64,000 bases of DNA, from assembly GCA_030523775.1 (NCBI GenBank), contig JAUNHW010000009.1, positions 1 through 64,000 on the forward strand. Direction: 5' to 3'. Position 1 is the stretch's first letter, and every line of letters begins with the position of its first letter. The notes under the pieces were generated by a model. It was given only the letters and a program-made list of their open reading frames with translations. It ran no database searches and had not been told where the DNA came from. This stretch comes from Akkermansia sp. (GTDB lineage Bacteria > Verrucomicrobiota > Verrucomicrobiia > Verrucomicrobiales > Akkermansiaceae). The position numbers and the translations under genes were made by a program. This document shows, one piece after another, positions 46,566 through 54,287 of the stretch.

Positions 46566-46594
46566 ATGATAGCAAGTTAGGGCCACCTTGGCAA
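46566..46594 (-). promoter_or_regulatory. Promoter of the zinc-ribbon/transglutaminase operon
   Basis: Minus strand TTGCCA (46594-46589), 17 bases and TATCAT (46571-46566); predicted start near 46559, next to the ATG at 46557. Confidence 0.7.
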
Positions 46595-46667
46595 GCACAT
46601 AAACGGGGAAGGGCCAAATTTCATTCGCGCGCACGTACGCACGAGCTAGGGCGGGCGGTTTGCCTGC

Positions 46668-46700
46668 AAAAAAACAACGCGCCCCGACCACGGGGCACGC
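46668..46700 (-). terminator. Rho-independent terminator of the Lys/Ala-rich protein gene
   Basis: On the minus strand GCCCC and GGGGC flank a 6-base loop, extended by further pairs (GCGT/GCGT with wobbles). The hairpin is followed by TTGTTTTTTTG. Confidence 0.75.
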
Positions 46701-46734
46701 TGTGCATAAAACGTCTAGGTGAAAGGAACGCGAA

Positions 46735-47064
46735 TCAGGCCTCCGCCTCCTTCTTGGCAGCGGGCTTCTTTGCGGGAGCCTTCTTGGCAGGTGCTTTCTT
46801 GGCAGCCGGTTCCTTGGCGGCGGCGGTCTGTTTAGCCGGGGCCTTCTTGGCAGCGGGCTCCTTGGCGGCGGTGGGAGCCTTCTTGGCCGGGGCCTTCTTG
46901 GGCTTCTCCGCGGGAGCCTCCGCGGCGGGGGCCTCCTCCTTCACCACCTTGCGCGCGAGCTGCACGGGAGCGAGGCTCTTGCTGTTCTTGGCGATTTCCT
47001 TCTGGCGCTTGATATAAGCCGCGCGGCGGCGGCGCTTGGTTTCCTTGCGATGTTGTTGACCCAT
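46735..47064 (-). CDS. Small Lys/Ala-rich basic protein, histone H1-like tail (possible PVC signature protein)
   Basis: The 109-residue protein has a conserved-looking basic N-terminus (MGQQHRKETKRRRRAAYIKRQ) and a C-terminal half of repeated AAKKAPAK/KKPAAKK units like histone H1 tails. It should bind nucleic acid. From memory, the GQQ...KRRRR.AY.KR pattern recalls the small Lys-rich protein described as a signature of the Planctomycetes-Verrucomicrobia-Chlamydiae group and proposed to act with ribosomes or RNA. The Ala/Lys tail would be a lineage-specific extension. It is monocistronic with a consensus promoter and a T-rich terminator, which fits high expression. No similar gene is nearby. 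Confidence 0.75.
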   Translation of the reverse strand: MGQQHRKETKRRRRAAYIKRQKEIAKNSKSLAPVQLARKVVKEEAPAAEAPAEKPKKAPAKKAPTAAKEPAAKKAPAKQTAAAKEPAAKKAPAKKAPAKKPAAKKEAEA

Positions 47065-47125
47065 TGTTACTGGTGATTTGTAGGGCAGCGCGAACCGCCC
47101 GGTTGGTTAGTGATAATCCACGCGC

Positions 47126-47154
47126 ATTCTAACCGCCTGCACAGACGCTGGCAA
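47126..47154 (-). promoter_or_regulatory. Promoter of the Lys/Ala-rich protein gene
   Basis: Minus strand TTGCCA (47154-47149), 17 bases and TAGAAT (47131-47126), with a leader of about 54 bases. Confidence 0.65.
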
Positions 47155-47183
47155 GCCAAAAGTGCGTGCGCGCCCGATTTTTG

Positions 47184-47213
47184 TTGCCACCAGGGGGGGC
47201 TTCGTGCTAGGCT
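47184..47213 (+). promoter_or_regulatory. Promoter of panE
   Basis: TTGCCA (47184-47189), 18 bases and TAGGCT (47208-47213). The predicted start near 47220 adjoins the ATG at 47221, so the transcript is leaderless. The same boxes occur before the LysM gene at 23292. Confidence 0.55.
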
Positions 47214-47220
47214 GGTGCGC

Positions 47221-48138
47221 ATGAAAGCCGCCATTCTGGGAGCCGGGGCGCTGGGCTCATTCTACGGTGCCAAACTGGCGGAAGCCGGGCACGATGTCTC
47301 CTTCATCGTGCGCTCCTCCTATTCCGCCATCCGCCAGCACGGGCTGCGCGTGGAAAGCGTGGACGGAGATATCTTCCTGCCGCGCGCCAAAGTGTACCGC
47401 ACCGCTGCGGAATGCGGCCCGGTTGATTTGGTGCTGGTGTGCTGGAAAACCTTTTACAACGACCAGCTGGCGGGCTCCATCCCCCACCTGCTGAAAGAGG
47501 GCACGCAGGTGGTCAGCCTGCAGAACGGCATGGGGAACGCAGAGGCTATCAACGCATTCGTTCCGGCGGCGGATGTGTTTGTGGGGCTGTGCTTTGTATG
47601 CTGCATGATGGACACGCCCGGCACCTCCCGCCACCTGGAGGGCGGGGATATCCAGTTCGCCCCGTTCCACACCACGGATGAGGGCTACGAGCGCGCCTGC
47701 GGCTTTGCGGAGCTTTTCCGCCAAGCAGGCATACGCACCACCGCCTACCGTGATTTGGAATACATCCAGTGGCACAAGCTCATTTGGAACATCCCGTTCA
47801 ACGGCCTGTGCCTGGCCCACGGCGGCATCTCCGTGCCGCAGCTCTTCGCCATGCCGCAGGAGGTGGAGCGCGCCCGCGCCATCATGCACGAGGTGTGCGC
47901 CGCCGCCAAGCTGCGCGGCTTCCCCCTGCCCGCCTCCCTGGTGGAAAACCAGATGAAGCGCACGGCCGCCATGGGGGATTTCATCCCCAGCAGCGCCGTG
48001 GACTACCTGCGCAAGCGCGCCGTGGAATATGATGCCATCTGGGGCATCCCGCTGCAGCGCGCCCTGGCCGCCGGGGCAAGCGTGCCCGTGTGGAGCGGGC
48101 TCTGCAGGGATATCCGCAGCAAACTCAACCTTGCATGA
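47221..48138 (+). CDS. panE: 2-dehydropantoate 2-reductase (ketopantoate reductase)
   Basis: NADPH-dependent reduction of ketopantoate to pantoate in the pantothenate pathway, feeding PanC (35719-36567). The 305-residue protein begins MKAAILGAGALGSFYG, a Rossmann GxGxxG, and has VVSLQNGMGN (Asn of the active site). The catalytic Lys is in WHKLIWNIPFNGL and the C-terminal domain ends with a YDAIWGIPLQRALAAG segment. The start at 47221 matches the promoter. The family also contains unrelated 2-hydroxyacid reductases, but the match here is good. The next gene overlaps by 4 bases (ATGA). Confidence 0.88.
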   Translation: MKAAILGAGALGSFYGAKLAEAGHDVSFIVRSSYSAIRQHGLRVESVDGDIFLPRAKVYRTAAECGPVDLVLVCWKTFYNDQLAGSIPHLLKEGTQVVSLQNGMGNAEAINAFVPAADVFVGLCFVCCMMDTPGTSRHLEGGDIQFAPFHTTDEGYERACGFAELFRQAGIRTTAYRDLEYIQWHKLIWNIPFNGLCLAHGGISVPQLFAMPQEVERARAIMHEVCAAAKLRGFPLPASLVENQMKRTAAMGDFIPSSAVDYLRKRAVEYDAIWGIPLQRALAAGASVPVWSGLCRDIRSKLNLA

Positions 48139-49037
48139 ACGGCCCGTGCCACAGGCTCCCGCGCCGCGCCGGCGTTTGGGCCGCCGCACTGGCCCTGCTG
48201 GCGGCCGGCGGCGCTCTGCTGGCCCTGCCCTCCGCACGCCTGGCCACCATGGAAACAACCTTGGGGCTCACACGCCCGCTGCCCCGGCAGGAGCGCGGGG
48301 ACGCCCTGGCGCAGCGGCTCTCCTTCCTCACCCTGGGCGGCCTGCGCGCGCTCACCGCAGAACTGCTGACCGCCGATGCCACGGATGCCTGGCTGGTGCA
48401 GGATTGGCCGCGCGCCCAAACACGCTGGCGGCAAATCACCACGCTGGCCCCCCAGCGCCCCAACTACTGGATACGCGCCGCGCGCGACATGACGCGCAAC
48501 GCCGTGGCCCACGCCATGGGGCGCAGGGATTTGGAGCCGCCCGCAAAGGCAGCCCTGGCGGAAGCCTACCTGGAGAGCGGGGAGCGTTTCCTGCTGGACG
48601 GCGCCGCCAACAACCCGCAAAACCCGCTCATCTACCTGGAACTGGGCAACATGTACGAAAACACGGCGCGCCGCCCGCAGTTCGCCAAGGCCGCAGAGGC
48701 ATACAGCCGCGCCCTGGAACTGGGGGCCCCGCCCATGTACCGCCGCTGGGTCTTCTACAACCTGGCCCGCATCCGCGGCAGGGAACGGGAGGCCCTGGAC
48801 CTGGGACTGCGCCTCTTTGAAGACCCCGCCGCGCGCACCCCCTCCCTGCGCTGCCTGCTCTTCGTGCTGCAAAACAAGCTTGATATACCCCGGGGGCAGA
48901 GACTGGGCGTGCAACAACTTTTCGGAGACGAGCGCCGCGCGCGCCGCCAGCTCTCCTCTTTCCTGCATAACGACTTGCGCTTCCCCACCACGGGCGTGGC
49001 GGCATTTTTGGAGGAAGGGCAAACCGGCGGGATTTAG
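48135..49037 (+). CDS. Membrane-anchored TPR-like protein
   Basis: The 300-residue protein has one membrane helix near the N-terminus (about 13-33, GVWAAALALLAAGGALLAL) and a helical, Ala/Leu/Arg-rich remainder. Periodic units such as QNPLIYLELGNMYENTA and AAEAYSRALELG are typical of tetratricopeptide repeats. No family is certain. It overlaps the panE stop by 4 bases and so is translationally coupled to it, although no metabolic link is apparent. The ATG at 48135 was chosen over one at 48090 inside panE. Confidence 0.68.
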   Translation: MNGPCHRLPRRAGVWAAALALLAAGGALLALPSARLATMETTLGLTRPLPRQERGDALAQRLSFLTLGGLRALTAELLTADATDAWLVQDWPRAQTRWRQITTLAPQRPNYWIRAARDMTRNAVAHAMGRRDLEPPAKAALAEAYLESGERFLLDGAANNPQNPLIYLELGNMYENTARRPQFAKAAEAYSRALELGAPPMYRRWVFYNLARIRGREREALDLGLRLFEDPAARTPSLRCLLFVLQNKLDIPRGQRLGVQQLFGDERRARRQLSSFLHNDLRFPTTGVAAFLEEGQTGGI

Positions 49038-49100
49038 GATTCGCCTTTGAATGAGGCGTGGGCGTGGGGAATTTTTCCCACGCGGGTGCGCATTATATGT

Positions 49101-49129
49101 TTGACCCCGCGGGCGCGGTGTGATATCCT
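49101..49129 (+). promoter_or_regulatory. Promoter of the ankyrin-vWA-FHA genes
   Basis: TTGACC (49101-49106), 17 bases and TATCCT (49124-49129). The predicted start falls on the ATG at 49136, giving a leaderless mRNA. Confidence 0.65.
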
Positions 49130-49135
49130 CTGAGC

Positions 49136-50401
49136 ATGCTTTTTAAGCGACACGTCTTCTTCACCCTCCTCTCCCTGGCTTTCACCCTGGGAGCGGGGCC
49201 ATCCCAGGGATTGGATGAAAAGCTCATCCTCAACAAGCTCGGCCACAGCGACACCCTGGAAAACCTGCAGGCCAACCTGGATGCTCTGGAACAGGAAAAG
49301 GATTCCAGGGCCAGGAAGGACTACAACAACACCAAGCGCGACCTGCAGAAGCAGATACGCGATGAGCGCTCCCGCATGACCTCCGCCGTTGCCAAGGTGA
49401 AGGACCTGCTGCACCGCGTGGCCGCCGGAGAGGGTATCGATGTGCAGGACAAGGAGGGCTGCACGCTCATCATGCGCGCAGCAGACTGCGGCAACGATGA
49501 AATCGTCTCCCTCATCCTCAAGGAATCCCCAGCGCCGGACCTCTCCGTGCTGGACCGCCTGGGCCGCACCGCCGTGGCCCATGAACGCGACGGCGGAGGC
49601 TCCGTCATCATCCAGTTCCTCACAGAACAGTGGGAGGAAGCCGTGAACAACGCGGACGAATCCACCGTAGAGCGGCTCATGGCCAGCGGCGTATCCCCCA
49701 ACCAGCTGGTGCGCGGCAATCCGCCCGTGGGGCTTTTCATCAAGAGCGGCAACGCCGCCCTGGTGCGCACCATGCTCACCTTCAACCCGCGGCTCAAGGT
49801 ACAGATGACGGACGGCACATCCCTGCTGGAGCTGGCACTGCGCAAGCAGGACCCGGATATCATCTCCGCCCTGCTGGCCGCCGGCATCTCCGCAGACACC
49901 CCCTTTGTGAACGGCATGCACCCCATGTGCCACCTGCTCACGCGCTGCCGGCCGGAAACCGTGAAAGCCTTTGTGAAAGGCGCGGGCGGCGCCGCCCTGC
50001 GCATGGAGATGGGCGGCATCAGCCTCATGAACCTGGCTGCGCGCACCGCCTCCAAGGACGTGGTGGCCTGCGTGGCGGAAAACCTGCCCAACGCCATCAA
50101 CCGTGAGGATTCCCAGGGCAACCTGCCCATCTTCGAGGCCGCGCGCCGCGGCAATGTGGAGGTGTACGACTACCTGGTGGAAAAGGGTGCCAAGATAGAC
50201 AACACCAACTCCGCCGGGGAAACCACGCTCATGCACGCCGTGCTCAGCGGCAAGCCCGCCATGGTGCAGCACGTGCTGGAGAAGATATCCCCCAGCCGCA
50301 TCCCCGCCAAAGACCGCGCCGGGCATGATGCCGCCTACTACGCCCAGCAGGTCAAGAACCCGGAAATCCAGCAGCTCGTCTCCGGAGCCGCCGCCAAGTA
50401 A
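49136..50401 (+). CDS. Secreted ankyrin-repeat protein
   Basis: The 421-residue protein has a signal peptide (about 1-25) and a charged helical stretch (about 28-95, EQEKDSRARKDYNNTKRDL). Ankyrin repeats run through the rest, for example KEGCTLIMRAADCGNDEIVSL (about 105), NLPIFEAARRGNVEVYDYLV (about 330) and AGETTLMHAVLSGKPAMVQHVL (about 360). It should mediate protein binding in the periplasm. It leads a run of three genes: 23 bases separate it from a vWA protein, which overlaps a FHA protein. The three probably work together in a surface or signalling complex. Confidence 0.8.
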   Translation: MLFKRHVFFTLLSLAFTLGAGPSQGLDEKLILNKLGHSDTLENLQANLDALEQEKDSRARKDYNNTKRDLQKQIRDERSRMTSAVAKVKDLLHRVAAGEGIDVQDKEGCTLIMRAADCGNDEIVSLILKESPAPDLSVLDRLGRTAVAHERDGGGSVIIQFLTEQWEEAVNNADESTVERLMASGVSPNQLVRGNPPVGLFIKSGNAALVRTMLTFNPRLKVQMTDGTSLLELALRKQDPDIISALLAAGISADTPFVNGMHPMCHLLTRCRPETVKAFVKGAGGAALRMEMGGISLMNLAARTASKDVVACVAENLPNAINREDSQGNLPIFEAARRGNVEVYDYLVEKGAKIDNTNSAGETTLMHAVLSGKPAMVQHVLEKISPSRIPAKDRAGHDAAYYAQQVKNPEIQQLVSGAAAK

Positions 50402-50424
50402 CAACCTTCCCCCCCTTTTTTCCC

Positions 50425-51882
50425 ATGGCCATTCACGTTCGCAGAAAAGGCAAGCTCATGGCAGAGCGCAGGAAGAGGATGATCATCTCATCCCTCCTCT
50501 CCGCCCTCACCGTCGTCATCCTCGGCGGCCTCATCATGTACTTCATCGTTGTCTACTTCTCCAAGGAGGAACCGGCGGAATTCATCACCTACACCCCGCC
50601 GCCGGAGAATGACGACATCCCCAAGCCCCCCACGGAGGACCCCTCTTCCTCCCGTGCCGCCGCACCGTCCCCGGAGATTAACCCGGCCGTCATCGTTTCC
50701 ACATCCGTCAGCACCGTGGTTATGGCGCGCGTGGATGTGGACGTGCCGGATTTCGGCGTGGGCAACGGCCTGGGCGAGGGTGACGGCATGGGCTTCGACG
50801 GCTCCGGGCTCGGTTCCGGCACCGGCAAGGGCAACGGCAAGGGAGACGGCGGCGGCAAGGGCCTGAACGATGACGTGCAGGTGGTGCTCTGCCTGGATGC
50901 CTCCGGTTCCATGGACGAGCTGTTCGTGGAGGTCTCCGATTCCCTGAACATGCTGGTGAACACCATGACCCGCTGCCGCCTGAACGGCAAGAAGGCCCGC
51001 GTGAACCTGGGCATTGTGGTGTACGGCCAGGCCATGGACAACGGCGCGCCCCGCGTGCTCACCCCCTTCACCACGGATGTGAAGTCCATGCGCTCCAAGC
51101 TCAAGGAAATCCAGTGCGACGGCGCCGTGGAACCCTGCGGCGAAGTCATCGATTTCGCCCTCAACAACTTCGAGTGGAACATGCGCGACCGCTCCGACAT
51201 CCTCAAGGTCATCTTCCTGGCCGGCAACGAGGAATTCACCCAGGGCTCCCTGGACTACCGCACCGCCATGCACAAGGCCAAGCGCAAGAACATCATCGTC
51301 AACACCATCTACTGCGGCCTGCCGGAGGAGGTGGCCATGTCTGACCCGCAGGCCCGCGAGTGGGCGGATGCCGCATCCCTGGCAGACGGCATGGGCCTCT
51401 TCATCGCCATGGACGGCTCCCCCGCCGGTGTGCCGGATGATGCCAAGCTGCTGGCCGCCGCCAAGGCTCTGTGGGAGGTGCCCGTGATGGCCATGGGCGG
51501 CCCCAACGCCCAGGAACGCTGCATGAAGGAATACGCCCAGCGCCCCGCCATCCCCAAGAAGCAGGGAGATGTGAACGACTGGCTGGCGGAGAACTCCGAC
51601 CTGCTGGTGCACAGCTACGACTGGGACCTGGTGGAGCTCTGCCGCCGCTACGAGGACGAATTCTCGCTGGAACTCATCGGCGGCCCGGGCAACCTGCCCA
51701 AGGAGCTGCGCGGCCTGGGGCCGGCTGAGGCCGTATCCCGCCTGCAGGACGCCGCAGAGACGCGCAGCAAGGCCCTGCGCACCTACATGAACGCCGCCGG
51801 TGCCGGAACGGGCTTCTGCGGCAAGGCCCTGCGCGCACTGCGCATCCAAGCCCAGGAAAAAGGTATCGAACTCAAGTCATGA
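50425..51882 (+). CDS. Membrane-anchored von Willebrand factor A-domain protein
   Basis: The 485-residue protein has a basic N-terminus, one membrane helix (about 19-44), a Pro-rich segment and a Gly/Asp-rich flexible linker (about 111-147, GEGDGMGFDGSGLGSG). A vWA domain (about 150-330) follows with the metal-binding MIDAS motif DASGS at 158-162. A C-terminal part (about 330-485) is unassigned. The layout resembles TonB/GltG-like proteins, with a short cytoplasmic tail, helix and periplasmic reach. It lies between the ankyrin gene and the FHA gene and shares a 4-base overlap with the latter. Confidence 0.82.
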   Translation: MAIHVRRKGKLMAERRKRMIISSLLSALTVVILGGLIMYFIVVYFSKEEPAEFITYTPPPENDDIPKPPTEDPSSSRAAAPSPEINPAVIVSTSVSTVVMARVDVDVPDFGVGNGLGEGDGMGFDGSGLGSGTGKGNGKGDGGGKGLNDDVQVVLCLDASGSMDELFVEVSDSLNMLVNTMTRCRLNGKKARVNLGIVVYGQAMDNGAPRVLTPFTTDVKSMRSKLKEIQCDGAVEPCGEVIDFALNNFEWNMRDRSDILKVIFLAGNEEFTQGSLDYRTAMHKAKRKNIIVNTIYCGLPEEVAMSDPQAREWADAASLADGMGLFIAMDGSPAGVPDDAKLLAAAKALWEVPVMAMGGPNAQERCMKEYAQRPAIPKKQGDVNDWLAENSDLLVHSYDWDLVELCRRYEDEFSLELIGGPGNLPKELRGLGPAEAVSRLQDAAETRSKALRTYMNAAGAGTGFCGKALRALRIQAQEKGIELKS

Positions 51883-52766
51883 ACATCCTGAAACTCACCA
51901 AGCCCAACGGCCACCAGCAGCTCATCACCCTTGACCTGGAGGAGGGTGCCATCTGGATGGTGGGCCGCGCGGAGGTCTGCAAGATCTGCATCCCGGAAGA
52001 CACCGAGCTGGCAGACAAGCACTGCATCATCACCCGCAAAGACGGCGCGCTCATCATCCGCGACAACATGTCCCCCACCGGCATTTCCGTGGGAGGCAGC
52101 AAGGTTCTGGAGGAACCCATGCAGCCCGGCCGCGCCTACAACGTGGGCAACTGCACCCTCTGCCTGGAGCGGGAGACCTCCGCCGCCGGCATTGCCAAAC
52201 CCCGCCCGGACAAGGCTCCCGCACTGGCCACCAAGCGCGTGTTTGCGGGTGCGGCGCCCCAGCGCCAGCTTCACACCGCAGACAAGGACCGCCAGGCATA
52301 CCAGGGCCGCCCGGCCACGGAATTCGGCCTGCCGTACGAGTTCGACCTGGATTTGCAGATGCACACGCAGGACACCGTGCTCACCCCCGGCTCCGTGCTC
52401 AAGTTCAAGATTACCAGCCCGGAGGAGTGTGATGTGTACCTGGTGCAGTTCGATTCCATGGGCAACGCCTACCTCCTGGTGCCCGCAGAGGAAACGGAAC
52501 CCGCCGCCCACGCCCCCGCCGGTGTGGAGGTGATGCTCCCCGCCAACGCGGACGACGAGCTGGTGGTGGGCCTGCCGCTCGGCCAAGATCTCGTTGTTGC
52601 CATTGCCTGCGGCGCCCCCTGCAATTTCGCACAGGAATTCAACAAGACCCTGCAGGCCATGGGCGGCTCCCCCAACCCCGGGGCCGCGCTCATGCAGTCC
52701 ATCTCCCGCTGCGGCCCCAACCGCTGGGCCGCCGCATACGTCTACATCACCACCCAGGAGGGGTAA
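51879..52766 (+). CDS. FHA-domain protein with DUF4384-like C-terminus
   Basis: The 295-residue protein has an N-terminal FHA domain (about 15-95; the phosphothreonine-reading motif appears as WMVGRAEVCKICIPE ... DKHCII ... NMSPTGISVGG). A linker and a C-terminal domain (about 150-295) resembling DUF4384 follow (GSVLKFKITSPEECDVYLVQFDSMGNAYLLVP). There is no signal peptide or membrane helix, so the FHA part is probably cytoplasmic. DUF4384 domains are often coupled to kinases or peptidases. It overlaps the vWA gene (ATGA). A Hanks kinase at 19956-21071 could supply the phosphothreonine, but this link is an inference. Confidence 0.78.
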   Translation: MNILKLTKPNGHQQLITLDLEEGAIWMVGRAEVCKICIPEDTELADKHCIITRKDGALIIRDNMSPTGISVGGSKVLEEPMQPGRAYNVGNCTLCLERETSAAGIAKPRPDKAPALATKRVFAGAAPQRQLHTADKDRQAYQGRPATEFGLPYEFDLDLQMHTQDTVLTPGSVLKFKITSPEECDVYLVQFDSMGNAYLLVPAEETEPAAHAPAGVEVMLPANADDELVVGLPLGQDLVVAIACGAPCNFAQEFNKTLQAMGGSPNPGAALMQSISRCGPNRWAAAYVYITTQEG

Positions 52767-52845
52767 GGCCAGCCCCGAGACACACCGGCCCGCCCGGCAG
52801 CCCCGCCCGGGTGCATGTTTCCTGTATATCCGGCGGGCCAACTTC

Positions 52846-52929
52846 GCTCGGTTGGCGGAACCGGTGGATGCGCCAGGCTATGGATCCAATGGAGCGATCC
52901 GTGGGGGGGGGCGAGTCCCCCATCGAGCA
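52846..52929 (+). ncRNA. tRNA-like element (degenerate class II/Leu-like)
   Basis: GCTCGGT (52846-52852) pairs with ATCGAGC (52922-52928) as a 7-bp acceptor, with one G-T pair. A T-arm of GGGGG/CCCCC encloses GGCGAGT where TTCGAGT is expected. TGGCGGAACCGGTGGATGC is close to the D-arm of tRNA-Leu. The anticodon arm is abnormal: CCAGG can pair with CC-TGG only if AA bulges out, leaving an 8-base loop CTATGGAT. Alternatively ATGGATC pairs with GATCCGT. A terminator follows at once. It is best described as a tRNA pseudogene or a tRNA-like RNA. Confidence 0.4.
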
Positions 52930-52932
52930 TAC

Positions 52933-52960
52933 AAAAGGCGGCCTTCCGGCCGCCTTTTTT
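52933..52960. terminator. Strong bidirectional terminator
   Basis: AAAAGGCGGCC (52933-52943) pairs with GGCCGCCTTTT (52948-52958) over a 4-base loop and ends in a T-run, with A's on the other side. It ends the FHA operon or the tRNA-like element. Confidence 0.9.
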
Positions 52961-52990
52961 GCTTGCGCGCAGCCTGTGAAATCAAAAATC

Positions 52991-53019
52991 TTGCGCAGCA
53001 CGGTGTTAGGCTATATAAT
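52991..53019 (+). promoter_or_regulatory. Promoter of the surface-glycan genes at 53029
   Basis: TTGCGC (52991-52996), 17 bases and a perfect TATAAT (53014-53019). The predicted start near 53026 is about 3 bases before the ATG at 53029. Confidence 0.75.
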
Positions 53020-53028
53020 GGGGTTGCT

Positions 53029-54282
53029 ATGAAGTTTGCTGTGATAGGTGGCGGTATGTCCGGGCTGTCGGCTGCGCGCATGCTGCAGGAACGCGGATGC
53101 CAGGTGCATGTGTACGAAAAAGCTTCCCGCCCCGGCGGGCTGGTGAAGTGCGATATGGTGCATGGTACACTCTACCACATGGTCGGCGGGCATGTGTTCA
53201 ACTCACGCCGGCAGGACGTGCTGGATTGGTTCTGGCGCTTCTTCCACAGGGATGAGGAATTCTACAAGGCCACGCGCCGCGCCGTGGTTTCTCTGGCGGA
53301 TGGCACCAGGGTGGACTACCCCATTGAGAACCACCTGTACCAAATGCCGCAGCGGTTGCAGCATGCCGTCATTGCAGATTTGCTGGAAATATACAAGGCC
53401 GGATACGGCGAGCCTTCCAATTTCGACGAGTTCCTGAAAACCCGTTTTGGAAAGACTCTCTACGACGAGTATTTCCACCCGTACAACGACAAGATATGGC
53501 AGCGCCCGCTCACAGATGTTCCCCTGGCGTGGCTGCAAGGCAAGCTGCCCATGCCCACCATCCCGGAAATACTGGAGGCCAACATTGCCCAGGTGAACGA
53601 AATGAACATGGTGCACAGCACCTTCTGGTACCCCCTGCACAACGGCACCCAATTTGTGGTGGACACCCTCGCCAAGGGCCTGGATATCCGCTTGAACGCA
53701 GATGTGCAGGAACTGGAACACCGGGACGGAAAATGGCTTGTCGCCGGGGAACAATACGACCGCGTGGTCTACACCGGCAACGCCCGCGCCCTGCCCGCCA
53801 CCGTGCGGGGTGTGGCGGGCTTGGATGACATGGAGCAAGCCGTGCAGAAGCTGGAGTACCACGGCACCACATCCGTTCTCTGTGAAATCGACAAGAACCC
53901 GTATAGCTGGATCTACATGCCCAGCAAGGCGCACGAGTCCCACCGCATCATCTGCACCGGCAACTTCTCCCCCAACAACGACCACAGCGAACGCTCCACC
54001 GCCACCGTGGAATTCTCCCGCAAGATGACCGTGCAGGAAATCGAGGCCAACCTGGCCAAGATTCCCCTCCACCCCAAATACCTGGCGCATCACTTTGAAG
54101 AATGCACCTATCCCGTGCAGACCACCGCCACCAAGCAGGTGATTGCCGATCTGAAAAACGCCCTGGAGCCCCACGGATTCTTCCTGAGCGGGCGCTTTGC
54201 CGAGTGGGAATACTACAACATGGATGCCGCCATTGGCGCAGCCATGGACATGTGCAACAACAGGATTGATTTCAACAACTAG
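53029..54282 (+). CDS. UDP-galactopyranose mutase-like / protoporphyrinogen oxidase-like flavoprotein
   Basis: The 417-residue FAD protein begins MKFAVIGGGMSGLSAARML, a dinucleotide-binding motif, followed by YEKASRPGGLVK and a GGHVF segment as in UDP-galactopyranose mutases and amine oxidase-type flavoproteins. The TRFGKTLYDEYFHPYNDKIW block with conserved Phe, Tyr and Trp is typical of the mutase-like group acting on nucleotide sugars. The promoter at 52991-53019 sets the start at 53029; longer readings run back through the FHA gene. The next gene starts 5 bases after its stop. Context with glycosyl- and acyltransferases supports polysaccharide synthesis. Confidence 0.78.
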   Translation: MKFAVIGGGMSGLSAARMLQERGCQVHVYEKASRPGGLVKCDMVHGTLYHMVGGHVFNSRRQDVLDWFWRFFHRDEEFYKATRRAVVSLADGTRVDYPIENHLYQMPQRLQHAVIADLLEIYKAGYGEPSNFDEFLKTRFGKTLYDEYFHPYNDKIWQRPLTDVPLAWLQGKLPMPTIPEILEANIAQVNEMNMVHSTFWYPLHNGTQFVVDTLAKGLDIRLNADVQELEHRDGKWLVAGEQYDRVVYTGNARALPATVRGVAGLDDMEQAVQKLEYHGTTSVLCEIDKNPYSWIYMPSKAHESHRIICTGNFSPNNDHSERSTATVEFSRKMTVQEIEANLAKIPLHPKYLAHHFEECTYPVQTTATKQVIADLKNALEPHGFFLSGRFAEWEYYNMDAAIGAAMDMCNNRIDFNN

Positions 54283-54287
54283 TGCTT

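Noticed and set aside
52594..53028. Upstream extension of the flavoprotein gene through the FHA gene end
   Set aside because: It crosses a strong terminator and a perfect promoter; the Rossmann motif starts exactly at 53029.
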